A program made the position numbers and the translations under genes. Shown here piece after piece: positions 6,547 through 14,472 of a stretch of DNA of 39,112 nt. This DNA is from Anaeromyxobacter_A sp035538735 (GTDB lineage: Bacteria; Myxococcota; Myxococcia; Myxococcales; Anaeromyxobacteraceae). Numbering within the stretch: the first letter of the stretch is position 1; each line of letters opens with the position of its first letter. The stretch is from NCBI GenBank assembly GCA_035538735.1, contig DATLJU010000250.1, forward strand, positions 1 to 39,112, given 5' to 3'. The notes below the pieces were generated by a model, which had not been told where the DNA came from, did no database searches, and saw only the letters and a list, made by a program, of their open reading frames with translations.

Positions 6547-7764
6547 TCAGAGGTGGCGCGGCGGCGCGAGCAGGATCGCCTGGACGGTCGCTCCACGGCG
6601 GAGGCGGGTCGCATCGGGGGGGAGGACCGCCAGTGCCTGGAAACCGGTCACGGAGGTGAGATCGCCGCTCGCCTGGGAGCGGAGGGGCTCCACCCAAAGC
6701 ACGCCCGCACGCGAGGTAGCGCGGGCGCGCAGGAAGTGGGTGAGCCCTGCCGGTTTCGAGGCAGGCTCGGCCAGGCGCGCCGCGACCTCCAGCCGCCCCG
6801 AGCCGGCGAGCCCCGCCATCCGCCGCAGCGCCGGGCGCACGAACAGCTCGAACGTCACGAGGGCGCTGGCGGGGTTGCCAGGCAGCCCGAACACCGCCGT
6901 CCTGCCCCACCGCCCGAACGCGATCGGCCGGCCCGGCTTCATCGCCACGCGCCAGAAGTCGAGCCGCGCGCCGGCGGCCCGGAGCGCTTCCTTCACCAGG
7001 TCCTTCTCCCCGACCGACACGCCGCCGGTCGAGACGAGCGCGTCGAAACCCCTCGCTGCGGCGAGGGCGCGCCGCAGCGACGCGCGCTCGTCACGGGCGA
7101 AGGGGAGCAGCACGGGGACCGCGCCCACCTCGCGGCAGGCGGCGGCCAGGGCGTGGCTGTTCGAGTCGGGGATCTGACCCGGCGCGGGCGGGCGATCGAC
7201 CGGCACCAGCTCGTCGCCAGTGGCGAGGAGGCCGACCCGCGGGCGGCGGTGGACGGCAAGCTCGGTGCGGCCCAGCGCCGCGGCCAGCCCGACCGCCCCC
7301 GCGTCGACCACGGTGCCCGCCGGGAGCGCGACCGCGCCCTGCGCCACGTCGGAGCCTGCCGCGCGTACGAAGCGCCCGGGCTCGGCGGCGCGCCGGAACC
7401 GGGCGACCGCGCCCTGGCGCGACACCTCCTCCTGCATCTCGACGGCGTCGGCGCCCGACGGCACCGGTGCGCCGGTGAAGATCCGGCAGCATGCGCCGGG
7501 CGGGAGCGGCGGCGGCTGTGGCGAGCCGGCATATACCTCGAACGCCACCGGGAGCCGCGCGCCCCCGGCGCGGGCGTCCGCGGCGCGCAGCGCGTACCCG
7601 TCCATCTCCGAGCTGTCGAAGGGCGGCAGCGCCCGCGGCGCGAGGACCGCCTCGGCCAGCGCGCGGCCGAGCGCCTCGGCGAGACCCACTCGCTCGGGCG
7701 GGAGCGGCGCCATGCCCTCCAGGGCCTCGAGGATGCGCGTGCGCGCCACGTCCGGTTCGAGCAC
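6547..7764 (-). CDS. moeA: Molybdopterin molybdenumtransferase MoeA
   Basis: A 405-aa protein of typical MoeA length, started at GTG 7764 (ribosome site weak). MoeA inserts molybdate into adenylylated molybdopterin to make Mo cofactor in the cytoplasm. Conserved elements appear in order: PPFDSSEMDGYALRA, the IFTGAPVPSGADAV strand, VGLLATGDELVP, the MoCF-biosynthesis core ALVSTGGVSVGEKDLV with VAMKPGRP and FGLPGNPASALVTFE, then the C-terminal domain IV (SGDLTSVTGFQALAVLP). The window also carries a molybdenum sulfite dehydrogenase that needs this cofactor. moeA lies upstream of the XRE gene on the same strand with a 200-base gap, so it is probably a separate transcript. Confidence 0.95.
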   Translation of the reverse strand: MLEPDVARTRILEALEGMAPLPPERVGLAEALGRALAEAVLAPRALPPFDSSEMDGYALRAADARAGGARLPVAFEVYAGSPQPPPLPPGACCRIFTGAPVPSGADAVEMQEEVSRQGAVARFRRAAEPGRFVRAAGSDVAQGAVALPAGTVVDAGAVGLAAALGRTELAVHRRPRVGLLATGDELVPVDRPPAPGQIPDSNSHALAAACREVGAVPVLLPFARDERASLRRALAAARGFDALVSTGGVSVGEKDLVKEALRAAGARLDFWRVAMKPGRPIAFGRWGRTAVFGLPGNPASALVTFELFVRPALRRMAGLAGSGRLEVAARLAEPASKPAGLTHFLRARATSRAGVLWVEPLRSQASGDLTSVTGFQALAVLPPDATRLRRGATVQAILLAPPRHL

Positions 7765-7830
7765 GGAGAGTTCATCGCCCCCGGTTGCCCGGGTGTCAAG
7801 GGCGTGGGAGTGAGCGCGCCGTGAGTCTCG

Positions 7831-7874
7831 TCACCCTCGCCCCGCGAAGCGGGGAGAGGGCCGGGGAGAGGGGT
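7831..7874. repeat. GC-rich palindromic repeat (CCCTCTCCCC family, single copy)
   Basis: CCCTCGCCCCGC (7834-7845) and GCGGGGAGAGGG (7849-7860) form a 12-bp stem with one mismatch around GAA. They are followed by CCGGGGAGAGGGGTG, the same outer half seen in the doublets at 4149-4240 and 11413-11519. It lies between the divergent moeA and RNase R genes, where a terminator role is unlikely. This suggests an inserted REP-like element more than a gene-specific signal. Confidence 0.8.
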
Positions 7875-7931
7875 GCGCTCCCCACGCGATTCCCTCGACC
7901 CGCCGTCGGGCGCGTGCCATGTTCGGGGGCC

Positions 7932-10358
7932 ATGACGGCATCGAACGGCCGGCGCGACCGGCGCACCGCGCTCATCCTCGCCCAGCTCCGTGAGGCGGCG
8001 GGCCGGCCCCTCGGCGTCGGCGAGATCATCCAGCGAGCGAAGCTCCACCCAGGAGAGCGCACGGAGGTGAAGCGCGCGCTGCGCGAGCTCACCAGGGCGG
8101 GCGAGGTGGAGAAGGGCGGGAAGCGCTTCAAGCTGCCCGGCGCGGCGGAGGCGCAGGCCGCCGCGGAGACGGAGAGGCCGCGGCGGGGTTCGCCCTCGGC
8201 TCGGCCGCTGCTCACGCGCGGGCGCGGCGTGCTCGGGACGCTCACGCGGCACCGCGACGGCTACGGCTTCGTCGCGCGCATCGACCGCCAGGGCGAGGAC
8301 ATCTTCGTGCCGCCCGCGGAGGCGCGGAAGGCGCTCGACGGGGACCTCATCCGTATCGAGATCGTCCCCGCGCCGCGCGGCCGGACCATGGGGCGCATCC
8401 TCGACGTGGTGGAGCGGCGCCGCCGCTGGGTCCTCGGGACCTTCCATGCGCGCGGCGCGTCGAGCTTCGTCGTCCCGGCCGACGACGACCTCGAGGGCTA
8501 CGTGGCGGTGCCGGAGACCCGGCTCGCGCGCGACGGCGAGGTGGTGAAGGTGCAGCTCGAGCCCGGCACCGACCGGCTCCGCGGCGAGGTCGTGGAGCGG
8601 GTGGGGAGGCCCGGCGACCCGCGCGTCGAGGTGCTCAAGGTCGCCTACGCGAAGGGGTTCTCCGACCTGTTCCCCGAAGACGTGCGCGAGGAGGCCGAGC
8701 GCGTCCCGGACCACGTGCGCGAGGAGGACCGCGCCGGCCGCCGCGACCTCACCGCGCTGCCGCTCGTCACCATCGACGGCGAGGACGCGCGAGACTTCGA
8801 CGACGCCGTCTACGTGGAGCGCGTCCATGGCAAGGGCCGGGCCCGCTACCGCGCGGTGGTGGCCATCGCCGACGTGTCGCACTACGTCCGGATGGGGAGC
8901 GCTCTCGACGGCGAGGCGCTGCGGCGCGGAACGAGCGTCTACTTCCCGGCGCAGGTGCTCCCCATGCTCCCGGAGCGGCTCTCGAACGGGATCTGCTCCC
9001 TCAACCCTGACGTCGAGCGGCTTTGCATGGTGGCGGACCTGCTCATCGACGACCGGGGCGAGCCGGTCTCGGCCGAGCTGTACGCCGGCGTCATGCGGAG
9101 CGCCGCCCGCTGCACCTACACCGAGGTGGCCCGCGTCCTCGACGGGGAGAAGCTGCCCCACCGGGAGCGCTTCCGCCCAGCCTTCGAGCTCATGGCGGAG
9201 CTGCAGCAGAAGCTCACCGCGATGCGGGCGCGGCGGGGCGCCATCGACTTCGACCTCCCGGAGTCGAAGATCGTGCTCGGCGAGGGCGGGGAGGTGGCCG
9301 CCATCGAGCGTCGGCCCCGCAACCGCGCCCACCGCATCGTCGAGGAGCTCATGCTCGCCGCGAACGAGGCGGTGGCGCGCCACTTCGCGCATCGCGACCT
9401 CCCCACCGTCTATCGCGTGCACGGCCTGCCCGACGAGGAGAAGCTCGACACGTTCCGCAAGCTCGCGCGGACGCACGGCTTCGAGGTCCCGGAGGGCGCG
9501 CTCGGCCCGAAGGATCTGAACCGGCTCCTCCACCGGCTCGAGGGCCACCCGCAGCAGCGCGCGCTGAACCAGCTGCTCCTGCGCGCCATGATGCAGGCCG
9601 TGTACACGGCCGAGAACATCGGCCACTACGGGCTGGCCGCGGAGCACTACCTCCACTTCACCTCGCCCATCCGGCGCTACCCCGACCTCATCGTGCACCG
9701 GCTGTTGCGGGCTGAGTCAGAGGAGGGCGGCACCGCGGGCGTACGCAGCGGACGGCGGCGCCAGGGGATCTCCTCCGCTCACGCTGAGCGTAGCGAAGCG
9801 GAGTCGAAGCGCGAGCGGGGCAGCTCCCTATCTCCCCAGCGCCTGGAGGAGATCGCCACCCTGTGCTCCGAGCGCGAGCGGGCCGCCATGCAGGCGGAGC
9901 GCGAGATCGCCGCCTTCTACGCCGCGCTCTTCATGCAGGACAAGGTGGGCGAGCGCTTCCAGGGGGTCGTGGCCAGCGTCGTCGAGTTCGGGATCTTCGT
10001 GGAGATCGAGCCCTGGTTCGTGGAGGGGCTCGTCAAGGCGGAGGACCTGGGCGAGGACTTCCAGCTCGATCCCGACCTGCACGCGCTCGTGCAGCGCCGC
10101 ACCGGCCGGGCCTTCCGCGTCGGCGATCGGGTCGAGGTGGAGATCGCGGCCGCCAGCCCGGCGCGGCGCCAGATCGACCTGACCCTGGTCGAGAAGGGCG
10201 TCCGCCGCGAGCCGGCGGCGCGCGCCCGCGAGCCTAGGAGGCCGACCCGCGCCGCGGCGCCGGCGGGAAGAGCGCCCGCCAGAACCGGCGAGAGTGAGCG
10301 ACGGCCGCGGCGAGGCCGCCCTCCCCAGCGGCGCCGCGCCGGGCGCCGGCGGGCGTGA
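7932..10358 (+). CDS. rnr: Ribonuclease R (VacB/RNB family 3'-5' exoribonuclease)
   Basis: An 808-aa protein starting at ATG 7932 (MTASNGRRDRRTALILAQL); the open frame before it lacks domain content. Order of domains: an N-terminal winged-helix RNA-binding region (residues 1-60), cold-shock/OB domains (GVLGTLTRHRDGYGFVAR; DLEGYVAVPETRL), the catalytic RNB domain with the metal-binding aspartates in DGEDARDFDDAV (about residue 281 on) and TSPIRRYPDLIVHRLL, then an S1 domain (GERFQGVVASVVEFGIFVE) and a strongly basic Arg/Pro tail. RNase R degrades structured RNA, rRNA and tmRNA-tagged messages. Odd feature: between the RNB domain and S1 an in-frame palindromic repeat (9775-9818) encodes SSAHAERSEAESKRERGSS, in a stretch that is variable in the family, so the enzyme is probably still active. 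The 3' end overlaps a convergent gene. Confidence 0.95.
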   Translation: MTASNGRRDRRTALILAQLREAAGRPLGVGEIIQRAKLHPGERTEVKRALRELTRAGEVEKGGKRFKLPGAAEAQAAAETERPRRGSPSARPLLTRGRGVLGTLTRHRDGYGFVARIDRQGEDIFVPPAEARKALDGDLIRIEIVPAPRGRTMGRILDVVERRRRWVLGTFHARGASSFVVPADDDLEGYVAVPETRLARDGEVVKVQLEPGTDRLRGEVVERVGRPGDPRVEVLKVAYAKGFSDLFPEDVREEAERVPDHVREEDRAGRRDLTALPLVTIDGEDARDFDDAVYVERVHGKGRARYRAVVAIADVSHYVRMGSALDGEALRRGTSVYFPAQVLPMLPERLSNGICSLNPDVERLCMVADLLIDDRGEPVSAELYAGVMRSAARCTYTEVARVLDGEKLPHRERFRPAFELMAELQQKLTAMRARRGAIDFDLPESKIVLGEGGEVAAIERRPRNRAHRIVEELMLAANEAVARHFAHRDLPTVYRVHGLPDEEKLDTFRKLARTHGFEVPEGALGPKDLNRLLHRLEGHPQQRALNQLLLRAMMQAVYTAENIGHYGLAAEHYLHFTSPIRRYPDLIVHRLLRAESEEGGTAGVRSGRRRQGISSAHAERSEAESKRERGSSLSPQRLEEIATLCSERERAAMQAEREIAAFYAALFMQDKVGERFQGVVASVVEFGIFVEIEPWFVEGLVKAEDLGEDFQLDPDLHALVQRRTGRAFRVGDRVEVEIAAASPARRQIDLTLVEKGVRREPAARAREPRRPTRAAAPAGRAPARTGESERRPRRGRPPQRRRAGRRRA
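9775..9818. repeat. Palindromic repeat inserted in frame in rnr (TGAGCGTAG...AGTCGAA family)
   Basis: CCGCTCACGC (9775-9784) and GCGCGAGCGG (9809-9818) are inverted ends with one mismatch, enclosing TGAGCGTAGCGAAG and CGGAGTCGAA. The same core, with different stem arms, occurs between genes at 21666-21703. The insert is translated without a frameshift. Its lower third-position G/C bias compared with the flanking rnr codons supports insertion. Confidence 0.82.
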
Positions 10359-10566
10359 ACCGCGGCGAGCCCCCCTCTCCCGGGTCGAGCACCGCCAGCC
10401 GGCGCTGACGCAGGGCGCCGAAGAACGGCTCCCACCCGCAGCGCCGAAGGCCGTCGCCCGGACCCGCCGAGAAGGCGGGCGCGCCGGCGTCGTCGAGGGC
10501 GGGGGAGAGGTAGCGGAACCCGGCGAGGTGGACGATATCGCCCCGGTCCGTGGTGGCGGCCTTCAT
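10234..10566 (-). CDS. Unknown protein overlapping the 3' end of rnr
   Basis: A 110-aa protein that I do not recognise. ATG 10566 has GGAGG nine bases upstream, and third codon positions are nearly all G/C through the frame, both good signs of a real gene. It is soluble looking, with an aromatic segment CGWEPFFGALRQRRLAVLD and a basic, proline-rich end (SRRFWRALFPPAPRRG). The last 125 bases are antisense to the part of rnr that encodes its Arg-rich tail. No neighbour suggests a function. Confidence 0.65.
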   Translation of the reverse strand: MKAATTDRGDIVHLAGFRYLSPALDDAGAPAFSAGPGDGLRRCGWEPFFGALRQRRLAVLDPGEGGSPRFTPAGARRGAAGEGGLAAAVAHSRRFWRALFPPAPRRGSAS

Positions 10567-10659
10567 GGCGTCGTCCCTCCGCGCTCCATGTAGCCGGTGC
10601 GTGCGCCAAGCGCCATGGGAGCGGACGGGGCGGCGCTCCCGCGCTAGGATGGCCGTCTC

Positions 10660-11412
10660 GTGTTCACCTGGATCCTGCTCGGGCTGGCCGGCTTCGCGGC
10701 AGGTGTGATCAACGCCGTCGCCGGCGGCGGCTCGCTCATCTCATTCCCGGCGCTGCTCCACACCGGGATGGGCGCCCGCATCGCGAACGCGACCAACACC
10801 GCCGCGGTGTGGCCTGGCAGCGCCGCCTCGGTGTGGCCGTACCGCGGCGTGATCGCGGCGGAGAAGCACCGGGCGAAGGTGCTCGCCGGGCCCTCGCTCC
10901 TGGGCGGACTGGCCGGCTCGTGGCTGCTGCTCCACACCTCGGAGGCGGCCTTCACGGCGGTGGTGCCGTGGCTCATCCTGCTCGCCTGCGCGCTGCTGGC
11001 GGTGCAGGGCCAGGTCGCGGCGTTCGTGGCGCGGCGCGCCGGCAGCACGCCGGCGCGCGTGCCGCTGACGCTCCTCGCGGTCCAGTTCCTCATCTCGGTG
11101 TACGGGGGGTACTTCGGCGCCGGGATCGGCATCCTCATGCTCTCCGCGATGGCCATCTTCATCCCCGACGGCCTGCAGGCGGCGAACGGCCTCAAGGTCC
11201 TGTTCGCCACCCTCATCAACGGGATCTCGATGGTCTACTTCCTCGCCGTGGGCGCGGTGCGGCTGCCGGAGGCCGGGATCATGGCCGCCACGTCGATCGC
11301 GGGAGGGCTCGTCGGCGCGCACGTCGCGCGGCGGCTCCCGAGCGGCGTGCTGCGCGTGGTGGTCATCCTCTACGGCGTCGGCGTGGCGGCGAGGCTGTTG
11401 CTCGCGAAGTGA
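10660..11412 (+). CDS. TSUP-family (TauE/SafE) membrane permease
   Basis: A 250-aa integral membrane protein from GTG 10660. It has the two-fold repeat typical of TSUP/DUF81 proteins: GFAAGVINAVAGGGSLISFPALL near the N-terminus and YGGYFGAGIGILMLSAMAIF in the second half, each with the glycine-rich motif, and about eight hydrophobic segments (for example AAFTAVVPWLILLACALLAV and RVVVILYGVGVAARLLLA). Family members export or import sulfite, sulfoacetate, thiosulfate and other small organic acids. A link to the sulfite dehydrogenase in this window is possible but the genes are 8 kb apart. It is a single-gene unit ending against a GC-rich repeat. Confidence 0.9.
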   Translation: MFTWILLGLAGFAAGVINAVAGGGSLISFPALLHTGMGARIANATNTAAVWPGSAASVWPYRGVIAAEKHRAKVLAGPSLLGGLAGSWLLLHTSEAAFTAVVPWLILLACALLAVQGQVAAFVARRAGSTPARVPLTLLAVQFLISVYGGYFGAGIGILMLSAMAIFIPDGLQAANGLKVLFATLINGISMVYFLAVGAVRLPEAGIMAATSIAGGLVGAHVARRLPSGVLRVVVILYGVGVAARLLLAK

Positions 11413-11519
11413 CCGGCCCCTCTCCCCGGCCCTCTCCCCGCCTGGCGGCGGGGCGAGGGAGATTCAACCAAGAGTGATCGACCCTCTCCCCCAGCGGGGG
11501 AGAGGGCAGGGAAAGGGGG
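11413..11519. repeat. GC-rich palindromic doublet (CCCTCTCCCC family, copy 3)
   Basis: Hairpin one: arms 11430-11442 and 11447-11459, 13 bp with one mismatch. Hairpin two: perfect 11-bp arms 11482-11492 and 11496-11506. A 22-base spacer separates them, and outer CCCCTCTCCCC and GGGAAAGGGGG halves flank the pair. The architecture matches copy 1 at 4149-4240. It lies between the convergent TSUP and CBS genes and could end transcription from both sides. Confidence 0.85.
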
Positions 11520-11522
11520 CCG

Positions 11523-11963
11523 TCACTTCTGCGCGGCCGCGTCCTTGGCGAACGCGATGAGCGCCTCGAGCGCGTTGGTGGTGGTCAGGATGCCCACCAG
11601 GTCGCCGTGCTCGTTCACCACCGTGATGCCGTTGAGCTTGCGGTCGCGGATGAGCTGGGCGGCGTCGGCGAGCTCGGTGTCGGGCGTGACGGTGTGCGGC
11701 TTCGGGTTCATTGCCTCGGTGACCGGCGTCCGCGCGAGCAGGTAGTGCAGCTCCCAGGTGTCGAGCGAGGTGGACTTGCCGGGCGAGAACGAAAGCAACA
11801 TCCGCTCGGTCACGATCCCCACCAGGCGGCCGTTCTTCAACACCGGCAGCCGCCGGACGTTCTTCTCCTTCAGGACGTGGATCGCCTCGACCACCGTCGC
11901 GTCGGCGTCGATCGTGATCGGGTTCGGCGTCATCCAGTCTCGGACCTTCGTCGTCGTCATCAT
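11523..11963 (-). CDS. Two-CBS-domain protein, AcuB-like, coupled to the liv operon
   Basis: A 146-aa cytoplasmic protein consisting of a Bateman pair. CBS1 is VRDWMTPNPITIDADATVVE to LVGIVTERMLL; CBS2 is VTEAMNPKPHTVTPDTELAD to LVGILTTTNALE. The linker SPGKSTSLDTWELHYLL resembles the linker of AcuB-type CBS proteins. CBS pairs bind adenosine nucleotides or similar ligands and switch partner proteins. The ATG at 11963 lies 3 bases after the stop of livF, so it is co-transcribed and probably co-translated with the ABC transporter. A role as an energy or nucleotide sensor of that transporter, as CBS domains do in the OpuA osmolyte ABC system, is an inference. Confidence 0.9.
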   Translation of the reverse strand: MMTTTKVRDWMTPNPITIDADATVVEAIHVLKEKNVRRLPVLKNGRLVGIVTERMLLSFSPGKSTSLDTWELHYLLARTPVTEAMNPKPHTVTPDTELADAAQLIRDRKLNGITVVNEHGDLVGILTTTNALEALIAFAKDAAAQK

Positions 11964-11966
11964 GGT

Positions 11967-12677
11967 TCAGAGCCCCAGGTAGGCCTTCTTGACGTGCTCG
12001 TTGCCGAGGAGGTCCTGGCCGGTGCCGGCCAGGACGACGCGCCCGGTCTCGAGCACGTAGGCCCGGTGCGCGATGCGGAGCGACTGGAACACGTTCTGCT
12101 CGACCAGCAAGATGCTCGTCCCTTGGCGGTTGATCTCCGCGATGATGTCGAAGATGTTCTTCACGAACAGCGGCGAGAGCCCGAGCGACGGCTCGTCGAG
12201 GAGCAGGAGCTTCGGGTTCGCCATGAGGCCGCGCGCGATGGCGAGCATCTGCTGCTCGCCCCCCGACATCGTCCCGCCGAGCTGCCGCTGGCGCTCCGCG
12301 AGGCGCGGGAAGAGGCTGAACGCCCGGTCGACGTTGCGAGCCCGATCCGCCCGCGTCGCGCGCGGATACGAGCCCATCCGCAGGTTCTCGACCACCGTCA
12401 TCTCGGGGAAGATGTGGCGCCCCTCCGGCACTTGCACGATGCCGAGCTCGACGACCTGGTGCGACTCGAGGCGGTTCAGCTCCTGCCCCTGGAAGACGAT
12501 CTGCCCCGAGGCCGGCCGCACCAGCCGCGACACGTTGCGGAGGGTGGTGGACTTCCCGGCGCCGTTCGCGCCGACCACGGTCACGATCTCGCCCTGCCGG
12601 ACCTCGAGGTCGACGTCCCACAGCACGCGCAGGTCGCCGTAGGCGAAGGAGAGCTTCCGGATCTCGAGCAGGCTCAC
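11967..12677 (-). CDS. livF: Branched-chain amino acid-type ABC transporter ATPase LivF (system 1)
   Basis: A 236-aa cytoplasmic nucleotide-binding subunit. Walker A is GANGAGKS (residues 36-43), followed by the Q-loop region, a clear ABC signature MSGGEQQMLAIARGL, Walker B LLLLDEPSLGLSP and the switch histidine region ILLVEQNVFQSL. VPEGRHIFPEMTVVENL is typical of LivF. Its start overlaps livG in an ATGA junction. It pairs with LivG to power the LivH/LivM channel. Family is secure; the transported solute could be branched-chain amino acids, urea, amides, or aromatic or short organic acids. Confidence 0.95.
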   Translation of the reverse strand: MSLLEIRKLSFAYGDLRVLWDVDLEVRQGEIVTVVGANGAGKSTTLRNVSRLVRPASGQIVFQGQELNRLESHQVVELGIVQVPEGRHIFPEMTVVENLRMGSYPRATRADRARNVDRAFSLFPRLAERQRQLGGTMSGGEQQMLAIARGLMANPKLLLLDEPSLGLSPLFVKNIFDIIAEINRQGTSILLVEQNVFQSLRIAHRAYVLETGRVVLAGTGQDLLGNEHVKKAYLGL

Positions 12678-13402
12678 TCGGCGCTCTCCCCCAGGTAGGC
12701 GGCGACGACCTCGGGGTTCGCCACGATCTCTCGCGGCAGCCCCTCGGCCAGCTTCTCGCCCGAGTTGAGGACCACGATCCGGTCGCTGATCCGCATGATG
12801 GCCTTCATGTCGTGCTCGATCACCATCTGCGTCACGCCGCTCCGCTTCGTGTCGAGGATGAGCTGGATGATCTCCTCGCTCTCGGCCGGGTTGAGCCCGC
12901 CCATGACCTCGTCGAGGAGGAGCAGCCGCGGCTGGGTCGCGAGCACCCGCGCGACCTCGAGCTTCTTGCGCTCGCCGATGGGCAGCCCGCCAGCGAGGCT
13001 CCGCGCCTTGTGGTCGAGGCGCACGTGCCGGAGCTGCCGCATGGCGAGCTCGGCCGCCTCGGACAGGCGGTTCGTGCGGGCCAGCGCGCCCACCATGACG
13101 TTGTCGAGCACCGTCATCTTGGCCAGCGGGCGCACCTTCTGCCAGGTGCGGGCCATCCCCAGCTTGCAGACCTTGTCCGGGGCGAGGCCGTTGATGCGGT
13201 GACCGTCGAACAGCACCTCTCCGCGCGAGGGCGGGTAGAACCCGGTGATGCAGTTGAAGAGCGTCGTCTTCCCGGCGCCGTTGGGCCCGATGAGGCCCAT
13301 GATCATCTTCTCCTCCATGGAGAAGGAGACGTCGGAGTTGGCGGCCAGCCCGCCGAAGAAGCGGGAGACGTGCCGGATCTCCAGAATGGGAGTCGTGGCC
13401 AT
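12674..13402 (-). CDS. livG: Branched-chain amino acid-type ABC transporter ATPase LivG (system 1)
   Basis: A 242-aa nucleotide-binding subunit started at ATG 13402 (MATTPILEIRHVSRFFGG), which overlaps the livM stop in ATGA; the longer open frame is shadow of livM. Walker A is GPNGAGKTTLF, the LivG-specific FARTWQ-type segment appears as GMARTWQKVRPLAKMTV, and Walker B is LLLLDEVMGGLNPAE. The ABC signature reads GGLPIGERKKLEVARVL where LSGGQ/LSYGQQ is usual; this variant occurs in one LivG branch and differs from the second LivG at 20078. The C-terminal VAAYLGE motif is typical. Confidence 0.94.
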   Translation of the reverse strand: MATTPILEIRHVSRFFGGLAANSDVSFSMEEKMIMGLIGPNGAGKTTLFNCITGFYPPSRGEVLFDGHRINGLAPDKVCKLGMARTWQKVRPLAKMTVLDNVMVGALARTNRLSEAAELAMRQLRHVRLDHKARSLAGGLPIGERKKLEVARVLATQPRLLLLDEVMGGLNPAESEEIIQLILDTKRSGVTQMVIEHDMKAIMRISDRIVVLNSGEKLAEGLPREIVANPEVVAAYLGESAE

Positions 13403-14472
13403 CAGGCGCTCCCCTCCGCGACCGGGGGCGCGTGCCCCCGCCGCCGCCGGGCGAGGAGCCCCCGGGCGAAGCCGAGCACGCCTTCGGGCATGAACAGGAT
13501 CACCACCACCATCAGGATGCCGTAGATGAGGGCGTGGGCGTGGGCGAGGTTGTCCTTCAGGAAGAGCCCGGCCGGCGAGGTCTCGTCCACGAGGTGCAGC
13601 CCGAAGATGACGTCCGAGAGCAGGTTGGCGCGCAGCGCCTCCGACAGGGGCACGATCACGAGCGCACCCACCACCGGGCCCGCGATGGTGCCGATCCCCC
13701 CGATGATCGAGATGAGCACGAACTGGACCGAGACCTCGGTCGAGAGCACGGTCGCGGGGTCGATGAACCCGACGTACAGGGCGTAGAACGCGCCAGAGCA
13801 GGCCGTGAAGAGCGCGGAGATGGCGAGCGCCACGTTCTTGTAGAAGGTGAGCGCGATCCCGAGCGAGTGGGCCGCGTCCTGGTCCTCGCGGATGGCCTGG
13901 AAGTAGTAGCCGAGCTTCGAGTGATGGACCGCCCAGTTCACCGCGATGGTGAGCACCGCCAGGGCGAGGCCGGCGTAGTAGAAGGGCACCTTGGAGGTGA
14001 AGTCGGTGAGGACGTGCCCGGCCACCTGGAGCGGCGGCAGGTCGCTCATGAGGATGCCCTCGGCGCCGTTGGTCACGTCCTTCCAGTTGAGGGCCACCAG
14101 CCGGAAGATCTCCGCCACCGCGATCGAGGCCAGCACGAAGTAGGGCCCGCGCAGCCGGAACGTGATCGACCCCACCACGAGCGACGCCGCCACCGCCGCC
14201 GCCACCGCCGGCCACATGCCCCACCACGGGGCGACGTGCTGGAACTGCAGGAGCATCATGGTGACGTAGGCGCCGATCCCGAACCAGGCGGCGTGCCCGA
14301 CGGAGTACTGCCCGGTGTAGCCGCCGAGGACGTTCCAGCTCTCTCCCTGGGTGATCGCCAGAAAGAGCAGGATCATGAGGTGGAGCGCGTACGGGCTCGT
14401 CATGGCCGCGGGGAGCGCGACGAGGAGCGCCAGCGCCGCGAGGGGCAGGAGGGCGGGGAGGGCGCGCATCAC
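13402..14472 (-). CDS. livM: Branched-chain amino acid-type ABC transporter permease LivM (system 1)
   Basis: A 356-aa inner-membrane permease with about nine hydrophobic segments. Family landmarks: GYTGQYSVGHAAWFGIGAYVT near the N-terminus, RGPYFVLASIAVAEIFRLV, the cytoplasmic coupling segment YYFQAIREDQDAAHSLGI, and IGGIGTIAGPVVGALVIVPL near the end. It forms a heterodimeric channel with LivH. Its ATG overlaps the livH stop and its stop overlaps livG (ATGA junctions), so the cluster is one tightly coupled operon. The tail after the last helix is Arg/His-rich and cytoplasmic. Confidence 0.95.
   Translation of the reverse strand: MMRALPALLPLAALALLVALPAAMTSPYALHLMILLFLAITQGESWNVLGGYTGQYSVGHAAWFGIGAYVTMMLLQFQHVAPWWGMWPAVAAAVAASLVVGSITFRLRGPYFVLASIAVAEIFRLVALNWKDVTNGAEGILMSDLPPLQVAGHVLTDFTSKVPFYYAGLALAVLTIAVNWAVHHSKLGYYFQAIREDQDAAHSLGIALTFYKNVALAISALFTACSGAFYALYVGFIDPATVLSTEVSVQFVLISIIGGIGTIAGPVVGALVIVPLSEALRANLLSDVIFGLHLVDETSPAGLFLKDNLAHAHALIYGILMVVVILFMPEGVLGFARGLLARRRRGHAPPVAEGSA

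Noticed and set aside
6993..9698. A 901-aa minus-strand frame antisense to rnr and overlapping moeA
   Set aside because: No domain is recognisable, composition is low-complexity Arg/Ala/Gly/His, and both true genes in the area are secure. It is a side effect of high GC content.
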